Shown: piece after piece, positions 28,007 to 37,019 of the stretch | How positions within the stretch are numbered: position 1 is the first letter of the stretch | Layout: every line of letters starts with the position of its first letter | Assembly (NCBI RefSeq): GCF_002895005.1 | Contig: NZ_POWF01000002.1 | Coordinates: forward strand, 186,001 to 250,000 | Length of the DNA: 64,000 nucleotides | Direction: 5' to 3' | Origin: Hanstruepera neustonica | GTDB lineage: Bacteria > Bacteroidota > Bacteroidia > Flavobacteriales > Flavobacteriaceae | Program-made: the position numbers and the translations under genes | Notes under the pieces: model-generated | What the model was told of the DNA's origin: nothing | Databases searched by the model: none | What the model saw: only the letters and a program-made list of their open reading frames with translations

Positions 28007-30076
28007 TCAATAGTTCAATAAATCTTCTATCTTCTTTTTCACTTTTGCTGTTGAAGGAATCATGGTTTGTTCCAATGTAGAATTTAACGGAATTGCCGGC
28101 ATGTTTTCACTACCTATAGTCATAACAGGCGCATCCAAATATTGGAAACATTCTTCTTGAATTTTACCTGCCAAAGCTCTTGCAAAACTATTATTACTAG
28201 GCTCTTCAGTAACAACTAAACATTTTCCTGTTTTCTTAACAGACTTCATGACGGTATCCTCGTCCAATGGATACAATGTTCTCAAATCAATAATCTCAAT
28301 TTGATCCCTCAAATTTAATTCTCCCGAAGCATTATAAGCCCAGTGTACACCCATTCCGTATGTAACAATCGTACAGGTTTCTACATCTTCCTGTTTCCAG
28401 ATTTCCTGTAACAACCAAGCTTTTCCAAAAGGCAACACATAATCTTCTGCAGGTTCCACGGACGTAGCCCCTTGTGTTCCTGGAACTTTAGACCAATATA
28501 AACCTTTATGCTCAAAAATCACGACTGGATTAGGATCATGATAGGCAGCCTTCATCAAGCCTTTCAAATCAGCTCCATTACTTGGATAGGCTATTTTTAC
28601 ACCTCTAATATTTGTCACAACACTTTCAACTGAAGATGAGTGATAAGGTCCGCCACTACCATACGCACCAATTGGCACACGTAAAATCATACTGACTGGC
28701 CATTTGCCATTACTTAAATAGCAGCTACGACTTACTTCAGTAAATAATTGGTTTAGTCCTGGCCAAATGTAATCCGCAAATTGGACCTCAACAATTGGTT
28801 TTAATCCAACAGCACTCATCCCAACTGTAGAGCCAATAATAAACGCTTCTTGAATGGGTGTATTAAAAACGCGGTCATCGCCAAACTTTTGTGCCAGTGT
28901 TGCCGCTTCACGAAAGACACCTCCAAGTCTCCCTCCTACGTCTTGACCATACAACAAACACTCTGGGTATTCTTTCATAAGTTCTTCAACAGCAAATAAA
29001 GCACAGTCAACCATCACTACCTTATCAGCTCCTTTTGGTGAACGCTCACCTGTTTCTTCTAAAATAGGTGTTGGAGCAAAATCATGTGTAAATAAATCTT
29101 CAGGTTTTGGATCTTCCGCTTTTAACGCTTTTTTAAAATCATTTTCTACTAACGTTTTTACATCAGCTTCAATCTTATTTATATCTTTTTGTGTAAAACC
29201 ATTATCCAATAATTGCTGTTTTAAAACCGGGTATGGATCACGTGATTTAGCTTCTTCCAAATCGTCACGATACCATTCCATGCGCACACCAGATGTATGG
29301 TGATTTAATAAGGGAACTTTTGCGTGAACTAAAAACGGACGACGTTCCTTACGAATGGTTTTTATGACTTTCTCAAGTGCCATATAACTTTCCATAAAAT
29401 TAGCGCCATCTATAGAAATAGCTTCTAATCCGTGAAACCCTTTTGCATATTCAGCTGCATTTTGTGCCCTAGTTTCAGCTTCATTTGCCGAAATATCCCA
29501 ACCATTATCTTGCACTAAATATAAAATGGGCATTTGCTTTAAAGCAGCCATTTGAAATGCCTCCGCAATTTCACCTTCCGTAACAGAAGCATCTCCCAAA
29601 CTACATACCGTAATTGGTAAATCCGAAGATAAATTAGCATCACTCAAATTTGGGTTTTTTAGGTTCTTCTTTTCTAAATATTGCATACCCATGGCAACAC
29701 CTGTTGCTGGAATAGCTTGCATTCCTGTAGCCGAAGATTGATGCGGGATTTTTGGTTTATCGGTATCTTTTAAACTGGGGTGAGCATAGTAAGTTCGACC
29801 ACCAGAAAACGGATCGTCTTTTTTGGCTAACACTTGAAGCATTAAATCATGTGGACGCATACCAAAAGCCAGAAGCATGGCATCATCTCGATAATAAGGG
29901 AAAGCGTAATCCTGCGGAAGTAATTGCATGCCCAAGGCAGTTTGAATGGCTTCATGTCCTCGAGACGTGGCATGCACATATTTAGACACCACTTTAAAAT
30001 TAGCTTCGTATAATTCCGCCATGGTTTTGGCAGTAACCAAATTTGTAAATGCCTTCTTTAATATTGTTTTGTTCAT
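28007..30076 (-). CDS. 2-oxo acid dehydrogenase E1, fused alpha and beta subunits
   Basis: This 689-residue thiamine-diphosphate enzyme joins E1-alpha and E1-beta in one chain. The alpha half has HQSSATGMQAIPATGVAMGMQ and the ThDP motif beginning GDASVTEGE at 161 and ending in DN about 30 residues later. The beta half starts near 345 (KVVMVDCALFAVEELMKEYP) and has QEAFIIGSTVGMSAVGLKPI and RVPIGAYGSGGPYHSSS. E1 decarboxylates a 2-oxo acid and passes the acyl group to lipoyl-E2. The usual annotation is branched-chain (2-oxoisovalerate) dehydrogenase. Its 4-base overlap with the E2 gene and its place at the end of the paa cluster make phenylpyruvate a possible substrate; that is inference. No E3 gene is present. 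Confidence 0.92.
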   Translation of the reverse strand: MNKTILKKAFTNLVTAKTMAELYEANFKVVSKYVHATSRGHEAIQTALGMQLLPQDYAFPYYRDDAMLLAFGMRPHDLMLQVLAKKDDPFSGGRTYYAHPSLKDTDKPKIPHQSSATGMQAIPATGVAMGMQYLEKKNLKNPNLSDANLSSDLPITVCSLGDASVTEGEIAEAFQMAALKQMPILYLVQDNGWDISANEAETRAQNAAEYAKGFHGLEAISIDGANFMESYMALEKVIKTIRKERRPFLVHAKVPLLNHHTSGVRMEWYRDDLEEAKSRDPYPVLKQQLLDNGFTQKDINKIEADVKTLVENDFKKALKAEDPKPEDLFTHDFAPTPILEETGERSPKGADKVVMVDCALFAVEELMKEYPECLLYGQDVGGRLGGVFREAATLAQKFGDDRVFNTPIQEAFIIGSTVGMSAVGLKPIVEVQFADYIWPGLNQLFTEVSRSCYLSNGKWPVSMILRVPIGAYGSGGPYHSSSVESVVTNIRGVKIAYPSNGADLKGLMKAAYHDPNPVVIFEHKGLYWSKVPGTQGATSVEPAEDYVLPFGKAWLLQEIWKQEDVETCTIVTYGMGVHWAYNASGELNLRDQIEIIDLRTLYPLDEDTVMKSVKKTGKCLVVTEEPSNNSFARALAGKIQEECFQYLDAPVMTIGSENMPAIPLNSTLEQTMIPSTAKVKKKIEDLLNY

Positions 30077-31386
30077 ATCTTTCTATCTACATCAAATTGT
30101 TCAAAATAATCGGCTACCCGTCGTACAAAACTACCTCCAAGAAATCCATCCACCACACGATGATCAAAAGACAAGGATAAATACATCATACTACGAATAG
30201 CAATTTCATCACCTTTTTCAGTTTCAATCACTTCTGGTCGTTTTTTAATAATGCCCAAAGCCAAAATAGCCACTTCTGGTTGGTTAATAATTGGCGTACC
30301 CATAACACTTCCAAACGTTCCAACGTTAGAAATAGTGAATGTACTACCTTGAATATCATCTGCTTTCAGGTTATTATCACGCGCTTTTTCAGCTAGATCA
30401 TTGACATTAGCAGCTAATTCCTGAAGATTTTTGGAATCCGCATTCCTGACCACTGGCACTATAAGATTACCACTTGGCAAAGCGGTCGCCATACCAATAT
30501 TGATATCATCTTTAACAATGATATTTTTTCCATCTACAGAAGCATTGATATTTGGGAAATCTTTTATGGCTTTGGCAACAGCCTCAACAAATAACGGTGT
30601 GAAGGTTAAACGTTCGCCATATTTTTCCTGAAAGGCCTTTTTATGTTTATTTCGCCAGTTAACCATATTCGTCAAATCGGCTTCCACATAGGCCGTTACA
30701 TGTGGTGATGTGTGCTTGGAGTACACCATATGATCGGCTATCATTTGACGCATTCTGTCCATTTCCACAATTTTACCTTTGCCTTTATCAAAATTTAACT
30801 GTGGAATACGATATGCCGTAGGGTCTTGAAGCATTGGTTGGGCAAATTGATACGGACGACCTTCTTCTATATAATTGAATACATCACTTTTTCGTAAACG
30901 TCCTTCCTTTCCTGTTGCTGGAATTCGAGCTAATTCTTCAAAACTAATATGGTGTTGTTTGGCAATTGAAATGACCAATGGTGAAAAGAATCGATCTTCG
31001 TTAGAAACTGTAAATGACGTGCCGCTCGAAGGCATGCTTATAGACGGCTTTGATACTGTTCTTTTCTTATTTTCCTTTTGTTTTACTTGAGGCTTTTCTT
31101 CAACCTTCAAAGGTGTTTCTTTCTTTTTAGATGCAGAAACTTTACCGTCTGTTTTGATAATTGCAATAGTCTCGCCTATTTTAATAACCTCATTCGCCTT
31201 ATACCGAATTTCCTCAACAACACCTGTAACGCTTGAAGGCACCTCGGAATCTACTTTATCTGTGGCAACTTCCAATAGCATTTCGTCTTGCTCAACCGTA
31301 TCACCAACATTCTTAAACCAAGTTATAATGGCGGCTTCGGTTATACTTTCACCCAATTTGGGCATTTTAAATTCGAATTTTGACAT
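30073..31386 (-). CDS. Dihydrolipoamide acyltransferase (E2) of a 2-oxo acid dehydrogenase complex
   Basis: The 437-residue protein has one N-terminal lipoyl domain (about 1-80, lipoylated Lys in EVATDKVDSEVPS), a Lys/Pro-rich linker, and a peripheral subunit-binding domain (about 132-175, SPLVISIAKQHHISFEELARI). The catalytic acyltransferase domain ends with SFDHRVVDGFLGG, including the His and Asp-Gly of the active site. It transfers the acyl group from E1 to CoA. The gene begins 3 bases after paaY and overlaps E1 by 4 bases (ATGA), so it is translated as part of the paa transcript. Acyl specificity (branched-chain, aryl or other) cannot be read from the sequence by eye. Confidence 0.94.
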   Translation of the reverse strand: MSKFEFKMPKLGESITEAAIITWFKNVGDTVEQDEMLLEVATDKVDSEVPSSVTGVVEEIRYKANEVIKIGETIAIIKTDGKVSASKKKETPLKVEEKPQVKQKENKKRTVSKPSISMPSSGTSFTVSNEDRFFSPLVISIAKQHHISFEELARIPATGKEGRLRKSDVFNYIEEGRPYQFAQPMLQDPTAYRIPQLNFDKGKGKIVEMDRMRQMIADHMVYSKHTSPHVTAYVEADLTNMVNWRNKHKKAFQEKYGERLTFTPLFVEAVAKAIKDFPNINASVDGKNIIVKDDINIGMATALPSGNLIVPVVRNADSKNLQELAANVNDLAEKARDNNLKADDIQGSTFTISNVGTFGSVMGTPIINQPEVAILALGIIKKRPEVIETEKGDEIAIRSMMYLSLSFDHRVVDGFLGGSFVRRVADYFEQFDVDRKI

Positions 31387-31389
31387 TCT

Positions 31390-31986
31390 TTATTGTTTCA
31401 TAAAATCGCGAAGGGTATCATAAGCTCCTTCTTGTATTTTCATTTTTTTTGGAACCTCGCGTAATGGTTCTACTTCCTTTAAACTCGCATGACAATCTTT
31501 AGGCAACTGTTGATACAATTGTGTTCCTTTAGTTTTCCATGCAATCATATCATCACTCACTTCTTTTACTACTTTAGCTGGATTACCAACCACTAAACTT
31601 CGCTTTGGAATTTTGGTTTCGGCTTTTACAAAAGCCATGGCTCCCACTATACTTTCATCACCTATTTCAGCATCGTCCATAATAACCGAGTTCATACCAA
31701 TCAAGCAATTCCTTCCCAAATTGGCACCATGAATAATGGCACCATGACCAACATGGGCACTTTCTTTTAATGTAATTGATTTACCCGGAAACATATGAAC
31801 GGTACAGTTTTCTTGAACGTTTACACCATCTTCCAGAATGATCTGTCCCCAATCACCACGAATAGCAGCTCCAGGACCTATGTAACAGTTTTTACCAATA
31901 ATTACATTTCCTGTAATTGCCGCCAATGGGTGAACAAAACTACTTTCGTGAACAACTGGTATGTAATCTTTAAATGAATATATCAT
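31390..31986 (-). CDS. paaY: PaaY-like hexapeptide-repeat thioesterase
   Basis: This 198-residue left-handed beta-helix protein matches the length of E. coli PaaY (about 196). It shows hexapeptide repeats from about 20 to 140 (ITGNVIIGKNCYIGPGAAI) and the metal ligands in CTVHMFPG and SAHVGHGAIIHG, as in gamma-carbonic-anhydrase relatives. PaaY-type enzymes hydrolyse CoA thioesters that would otherwise trap CoA during phenylacetate breakdown. Context in the paa cluster supports this over a generic carbonic anhydrase-like assignment. It is separated from the next upstream paa gene by the four-helix-bundle gene. Confidence 0.88.
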   Translation of the reverse strand: MIYSFKDYIPVVHESSFVHPLAAITGNVIIGKNCYIGPGAAIRGDWGQIILEDGVNVQENCTVHMFPGKSITLKESAHVGHGAIIHGANLGRNCLIGMNSVIMDDAEIGDESIVGAMAFVKAETKIPKRSLVVGNPAKVVKEVSDDMIAWKTKGTQLYQQLPKDCHASLKEVEPLREVPKKMKIQEGAYDTLRDFMKQ

Positions 31987-32020
31987 AGCTGGTAGAAACT
32001 AGTTAGTAGAGGGTAGTATT

Positions 32021-32395
32021 TCATTTAGATTTGCTTTTTAAATGTTTCATCAAAGCAGATAACATTTTATTGATTTCTACTAAAACCTCTCTGTTACTTT
32101 CGCTTTGTTCAAAAGAAATGTAACCTCTCAAATATGCCTTTGTGGTAGCAGCTACACATTCTTTTGAACTATCTCTTGCAATTCTTAAATAATTCAAAAA
32201 AACTGCATCTGAACTTCCTGAACCTTCTGCAATATTAAAGGCAATAGAATCAGCTGCTCGCGCAAATTGTGATGATAGCCTATAATCTTCAATTTTTGGA
32301 AAATCATTAAGCTGTTGATGCACTAACTCACCATACTCAATAGCTTTTTGATACACTTTTAACTCTTCAAAATTAAAATGATATTTACTTTTCAT
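32021..32395 (-). CDS. Four-helix-bundle protein (23S rRNA intervening-sequence type)
   Basis: A 124-residue protein of the S23 / four-helix-bundle family. Family signs are FEELKVYQKAIEYGELVHQ at the start, the LSSQFARAADSIAFNIAEGSG centre and YLRIARDSSKECVAATTKAY. Members are often found inside rRNA intervening sequences or as single genes scattered in Bacteroidota genomes; the biochemical role is unknown. Here it lies between paaY and the crotonase gene, where it has no apparent metabolic role. It has short flanks of 34 and 45 bases, in contrast to the tight packing of the neighbouring paa genes, which suggests a later insertion. Confidence 0.88.
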   Translation of the reverse strand: MKSKYHFNFEELKVYQKAIEYGELVHQQLNDFPKIEDYRLSSQFARAADSIAFNIAEGSGSSDAVFLNYLRIARDSSKECVAATTKAYLRGYISFEQSESNREVLVEINKMLSALMKHLKSKSK

Positions 32396-32440
32396 TTATT
32401 TATTTCTAAAAAAAACTATTCTCTACCCGCTACACTCTTA

Positions 32441-33193
32441 TCATTTAAATCGTTTTAAGGTCTCTTTTGTAAATTCACTTAATACCAAACGACCACTAAT
32501 GGCAGCACGTTCAGCTAATAAGTTATCCCAATCTTCAGTGCCTTTCCAAAAAATGGCTTTCATCTCTTGCATGGCTTCAGGATTGTAAGTACATAAATGT
32601 TCTGCAGCAGTCTTGACAGCTTCGTCCAATGCTTCGGTACTTTCAAATACTTGCGTAAACAAACCTTTTTCTTTTGCCCATTCGGCTGGATAAAAGGTAT
32701 TCGCATCAATGGCTATTTGAGACATGGCACTTAACCCCATTTTACGCTCAATAGCTGGACCAACTACAAACGGTCCTATACCAATATTCAATTCGCTTAA
32801 TTTTATAGCTGCAAACTTGGTTGCCATGCAATAATCTGTAGCGGCTGCCAATCCTACTCCACCTCCAACCGTTTTGCCTTGAATACGGCCAATAATAAAT
32901 TTGGAACATTTTCGCATGGCATTAATGACATTAGCAAAACCAGAGAAAAACACTTTACCTGTGGCATCATCATTTATATTAATTAATTCTTTAAAACTGG
33001 CCCCAGCACAAAATGTTCTGTCTCCGCCACTTTTTAATACGATGACTTTTATAGCATCATTTGTTCCCGCATCGGTTATGGTTTGGGCTAATTCTGCCAA
33101 AACATCACCTGGCAAGGAATTATGTGCAGGATGAAAAAATTCTATATAGCCTACTTCATTTACAATATCCAACTTTACGTAAGGATCACTCAT
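32441..33193 (-). CDS. Crotonase-family enoyl-CoA hydratase in the paa cluster
   Basis: This 250-residue crotonase has the oxyanion-hole segments GDRTFCAGASFKEL and IQGKTVGGGVGLAAATD. At the position of the first catalytic Glu of classical enoyl-CoA hydratase it has Gly (GGGVGLAAATD), while the second acidic residue is kept in KLSELNIGIGPFVVGPAI. That pattern recalls LiuC/methylglutaconyl-CoA hydratase-type sequences more than E. coli PaaF. Context would call for the 2,3-dehydroadipyl-CoA hydratase step, but the substrate is uncertain. It ends 25 bases from the start-side of the paaZ stop and is probably in the same transcript. Confidence 0.85.
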   Translation of the reverse strand: MSDPYVKLDIVNEVGYIEFFHPAHNSLPGDVLAELAQTITDAGTNDAIKVIVLKSGGDRTFCAGASFKELININDDATGKVFFSGFANVINAMRKCSKFIIGRIQGKTVGGGVGLAAATDYCMATKFAAIKLSELNIGIGPFVVGPAIERKMGLSAMSQIAIDANTFYPAEWAKEKGLFTQVFESTEALDEAVKTAAEHLCTYNPEAMQEMKAIFWKGTEDWDNLLAERAAISGRLVLSEFTKETLKRFK

Positions 33194-33217
33194 ACTATCA
33201 ATTATTATTTAAGTTTA

Positions 33218-35755
33218 TTATATTAATCCAAATTGTTCAAAATGGTGATTCAAGTGCTTACGCTCCAATAAATACCATTCATATCGGTTCATGTTGCCAA
33301 ACACCGCATTTTTCAATACTGCCTCTGGCTGTTCTTTAAAAAACTCCAAATAGGCTTCGCGAGATTCGATTAGTTTGGATTTGGCGGCTTCCAAACTATC
33401 ATATTTGGTTTCTTTTATCTTTGATTTTTCGGCTAATGGAAAATCATATTGACGCGGCATTTTATCATAATTGTATAAAGTCGCATGAACTTTTTCCAAT
33501 ATCTTTTCTGGTGTTGCTATATCAAAATCTTGAATGTCACCCGATGCAATTCTATAGGTATATTCTAAATGTTCGACCATTTGTTGTGGCGTCATGGTTC
33601 CCCATAGCGGTTTAGAATCTTCTGTTAATTTGTTTAGGCATTCATGGATTTTATCATTAGTCATTTCAACAAAAGTCTGTTGCTTTTTCTCGACCATGGT
33701 TAATATTGTAGCCACTGCTACTAATGGACTATCCTTATCCGTCTTTTGACTTGCTGGCCTATTCTCAAAATTTGCATCGAATACCTCAACATGCCACTTG
33801 ACAATACCACTTGGATGTTCTTTACCGTTAACATCTCTATCAACTTTTTCTTTACAGGTCAATCGCACATAAATGGTGTCGTTGTGATATAAGGGTCTTA
33901 AAAATCGGATGGAATCCAAACCATAATTTGCTGCGACAGGACCCTTGTTGGGATAAACAAATAAACCAGCCGCAGCTGAAATAATGAAGTAACCATGAGC
34001 CGTACGTTTTTCAAAAATACTGCCATCCAGTGATGTAATATCGGTATGTGCATAAAAATGATCCCAAGTTAAATTGGCAAAATTTTGTATATCGGAATCT
34101 GTTAGTGTACGCTTGTGCGTTTTTAAAGACATTCCTGGTTGAATATCCTCCCAGTGATATTTAAACAGATGATCCTCGGCATCTTTATACTTGGCGTTTT
34201 GCTGATAAATACCAGTAATTTTAGTAATAGTTGAAGGCGTACCTTGAATAGCTGTACGTTGTAAATAGTGTTTTATACCACGCAATCCACCCATTTCTTC
34301 ACCACCACCTGCGCGTCCGGGACCACCATGAACCAAATAAGGTAGTGGTGAGCCATGTCCTGTACTTTCTTTTGCCATTTCACGATTAATCACCAAAATA
34401 CGTCCATGATGACTCGCTGCATTTACAACATATTCGGTTGCAATTTTATCATCAAAAGTTGCGATTGATGAAACTAAAGATCCTTTACCCATTTGCGCTA
34501 ATTGAACTGCCTCATCCAGAGTTTTGTACGGCATAATGGTACTTACTGGACCAAAAGCTTCTCTTTCATGAACCGCGTGACTTTTAAAGGGTTCATTTGT
34601 TCTAAATAATACTGGGCTTATGAACGCGCCTTTATTAGCATCAGCACCAATGGTCTCCAATTTATCTAAATTGCCATATACTATTTCAGCCTCTTTGGCG
34701 ATATCTGAAATAGAATTTCTAACGGCTTCGACTTGTTGTTTACTTACTAAAGATCCCATGCGAACCTCTTTTAATCGCGGGTCACCGATAGTTACTTTAT
34801 CCAATTCTTTCCCTAAAGCAATCTGAACATCTTCAACTAAATTTTCCGGAACAATAATACGTCGGATAGCAGTACATTTTTGACCAGCTTTAACCGTCAT
34901 TTCTTTTCTAATCTCTTTAATAAAGAGATCAAATTCAGGTGTTCCAGGAACCGCATCTTCACCTAAAACAGCCGCATTTAAGGAATCAGCTTCCATAGTA
35001 AATGGCACGGATTCCTGAATTAATCTTGGATGCGCTTTTAATAATCTTCCTGTAGAAGCAGAACCAGTAAAAGTCACAACATCTTGAGATTCAACTGTAT
35101 CTAATATAGAAGTCACCGTACCATTAATTATTTGTAAAGCGCCTTCTGGTAAGATACCCGAATTAATAATTTCTCTTGCAACAGCTTCTGCCAAATATGA
35201 TGACGAAGGTGCTGGCAAAACAATTGCTGGCACTCCGGCCATCCAGTTAACCGCACACTTTTCTAGCATTCCCCAAACTGGGAAGTTAAATGCATTGATG
35301 TGCACAGCAACCCCTTTTTTAGGGACCATGATGTGATGCGCCATAAATCGTCCGCCACGTGATAAATCAATAGGATCACCTTCAACATGATAGGGTTGGT
35401 TGGGGAATAACTTTCTTAAGGATGCATTGGCGAACAAGTTACCGAAACCACCTTCAATATCTATCCAACTATCTACTTTTGTCGCACCTGTGCGATAACT
35501 TAATTCGTAAAAAGCCTCCTTTCGTTTGGTCAAATATAACGCGAGACTCTTAAGCATGTTTCCACGCTCTTGAAAAGTCATCTTACGAAGTTCCTCTCCT
35601 CCTTTTGTTCGTCCATAATTAAGAACCTCCGGAATATCCAATCCTTCTACTGCCCAGTTAGTAAAATGTTCACCCGTTATGGCATCATAAATAGGCATAC
35701 CTTCTTCTTTGCCTTCAGTCCATTGTCCTTGGACATAATGTTTTATTTTGTTCAT
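33218..35755 (-). CDS. paaZ: Bifunctional PaaZ with an extra C-terminal DUF1569/DinB-like domain
   Basis: PaaZ opens the oxepin-CoA ring and oxidises the resulting aldehyde. The N-terminal aldehyde dehydrogenase domain (about 1-515) has the catalytic Cys in VKAGQKCTAIRR and the Glu in FTMEADSLNAAV. The MaoC-like hydratase domain (about 530-680) has TWDHFYAHTD with its Asp/His pair. E. coli PaaZ is about 681 residues; this one is 845. The extra 155 residues (KPLWGTMTPQQMVEHLEY ... ERKHLNHHFEQFGLI) resemble DUF1569, a DinB-superfamily helical metal-binding fold. The frame is continuous, so this is a fusion and not a frameshift artefact. What the extra domain does is unknown. Confidence 0.93.
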   Translation of the reverse strand: MNKIKHYVQGQWTEGKEEGMPIYDAITGEHFTNWAVEGLDIPEVLNYGRTKGGEELRKMTFQERGNMLKSLALYLTKRKEAFYELSYRTGATKVDSWIDIEGGFGNLFANASLRKLFPNQPYHVEGDPIDLSRGGRFMAHHIMVPKKGVAVHINAFNFPVWGMLEKCAVNWMAGVPAIVLPAPSSSYLAEAVAREIINSGILPEGALQIINGTVTSILDTVESQDVVTFTGSASTGRLLKAHPRLIQESVPFTMEADSLNAAVLGEDAVPGTPEFDLFIKEIRKEMTVKAGQKCTAIRRIIVPENLVEDVQIALGKELDKVTIGDPRLKEVRMGSLVSKQQVEAVRNSISDIAKEAEIVYGNLDKLETIGADANKGAFISPVLFRTNEPFKSHAVHEREAFGPVSTIMPYKTLDEAVQLAQMGKGSLVSSIATFDDKIATEYVVNAASHHGRILVINREMAKESTGHGSPLPYLVHGGPGRAGGGEEMGGLRGIKHYLQRTAIQGTPSTITKITGIYQQNAKYKDAEDHLFKYHWEDIQPGMSLKTHKRTLTDSDIQNFANLTWDHFYAHTDITSLDGSIFEKRTAHGYFIISAAAGLFVYPNKGPVAANYGLDSIRFLRPLYHNDTIYVRLTCKEKVDRDVNGKEHPSGIVKWHVEVFDANFENRPASQKTDKDSPLVAVATILTMVEKKQQTFVEMTNDKIHECLNKLTEDSKPLWGTMTPQQMVEHLEYTYRIASGDIQDFDIATPEKILEKVHATLYNYDKMPRQYDFPLAEKSKIKETKYDSLEAAKSKLIESREAYLEFFKEQPEAVLKNAVFGNMNRYEWYLLERKHLNHHFEQFGLI

Positions 35756-35773
35756 ACTTGAAACTTTATAGTA

Positions 35774-35803
35774 GACTCCACATCAAACGTGGAATGACAA
35801 ATC
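35774..35803. repeat. Intergenic hairpin repeat, copy 1 (TGACAAATC end)
   Basis: TCCAC (35777-35781) pairs with GTGGA (35789-35793), followed at once by ATGACAAATC. It sits between paaJ and paaZ, touching the paaJ stop codon. It shares its GAATGACAAATC end with the copies at 39909 and 42526. Confidence 0.6.
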
Positions 35804-37019
35804 ATTTAATATTTACATTTTCAATAATTGCAGCATAACCTTGCCCAACACCTACACACATTGTGACCAAAGCATAACGTTTATTTTGTTCTTGTAATTC
35901 TAAAGCAGCCGAATAAGCAATTCTTGCCCCTGTAACACCCAATGGATGACCAATAGCAATGGATCCTCCATTTGGATTTAATCTAGGATCATCATCGGCT
36001 AATCCCCAAGCTCTAGTACATGCCAAAGCTTGTGCTGCAAAAGCTTCGTTAAGCTCAATGATATCTATATCGTCCATCGTTAGACCCGCTTTTGCCAATG
36101 CTTTGTTTGAAGCTTCAACAGGACCTATGCCCATAATTCTGGGTTCTACCCCAACCACAGCGGAACTAACGATTCTTGCCAATGGTTTTAAGTTATATTT
36201 TTTAACCGCTTCGTCTGATGCAATAATGGTAGCTACTGCACCATCATTCAATCCTGATGAATTACCAGCAGTCACACTTCCGCCTTCGCTTTTAAAAGCA
36301 GGGCGTAATTTTGCTAAGATATCTTTTGTGGTTGTTGGTTTAACAAATTCATCTTTTGAAAACACGATGGGGTCTTTTTTACGTTGCGGAATGGTCACTG
36401 GAACAATCTCCTTAGCTAACCGTCCATTTTCCTGCGCTTTGGTTGCTTTCATTTGACTCCAATAGGCAAATGCGTCCTGATCTTCACGTGAAATATTATG
36501 AATTTCCACCAAGTTTTCAGCCGTGTTTCCCATGCCATCTGTACCATACATTTTTTCCATCATCGGATTTATAAAACGCCAGCCAAAACTACTGTCATAC
36601 ATTTTAGCATCTGTACCAAAGGCACTTGACGCTTTTGCAATGACATATGGGCCTCTGGTCATATTTTCCACACCTCCTGAAATAAAAAGATCGCCATCTC
36701 CGGCTTTAATAGCTCTATTAGCGTGAATGATAGCTGATAATCCTGAACTACATAAGCGATTAACAGTTTCACCAGGAACGGTATATGGTAATCCTGCCAA
36801 TAGCGAGCACATACGTGCCACGTTACGGTTATCCTCACCTGCTTGATTGGCACAGCCTAAAATAACATCGTCATAAGCCTCTTTTGGGATATTAGGATTG
36901 CGCTTTACAATTTCTTTAATGACCAATGCTCCTAAATCATCTGTACGAACGACTGATAAGGTCCCTTTGTAATTTCCTATAGGTGTTCTGATACCATCTA
37001 TTATATATGCTTCTTTCAT
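35802..37019 (-). CDS. paaJ: 3-oxoadipyl-CoA / 3-oxo-5,6-dehydrosuberyl-CoA thiolase
   Basis: This 405-residue thiolase has the nucleophile Cys in NRLCSSGLSAIIHANRA, then NEAFAAQALACTRAWG, GHPLGVTGARIAYSAALEL and the second Cys in TMCVGVGQGYA. In the paa pathway it cleaves the C8 and C6 3-oxoacyl-CoA intermediates to acetyl-CoA and succinyl-CoA. Its start overlaps the stop of the small secreted-protein gene by 4 bases (ATGA). The name follows E. coli usage; Pseudomonas literature uses PaaE for this enzyme. Position in the cluster strongly supports the assignment over a generic acetyl-CoA acetyltransferase. Confidence 0.93.
   Translation of the reverse strand: MKEAYIIDGIRTPIGNYKGTLSVVRTDDLGALVIKEIVKRNPNIPKEAYDDVILGCANQAGEDNRNVARMCSLLAGLPYTVPGETVNRLCSSGLSAIIHANRAIKAGDGDLFISGGVENMTRGPYVIAKASSAFGTDAKMYDSSFGWRFINPMMEKMYGTDGMGNTAENLVEIHNISREDQDAFAYWSQMKATKAQENGRLAKEIVPVTIPQRKKDPIVFSKDEFVKPTTTKDILAKLRPAFKSEGGSVTAGNSSGLNDGAVATIIASDEAVKKYNLKPLARIVSSAVVGVEPRIMGIGPVEASNKALAKAGLTMDDIDIIELNEAFAAQALACTRAWGLADDDPRLNPNGGSIAIGHPLGVTGARIAYSAALELQEQNKRYALVTMCVGVGQGYAAIIENVNIK

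Noticed and set aside
33218-35755. Over-long paaZ as a read-through or frameshift join of two genes
   Set aside because: The frame is continuous and the extra part has its own domain-like motifs, so a genuine fusion fits better.
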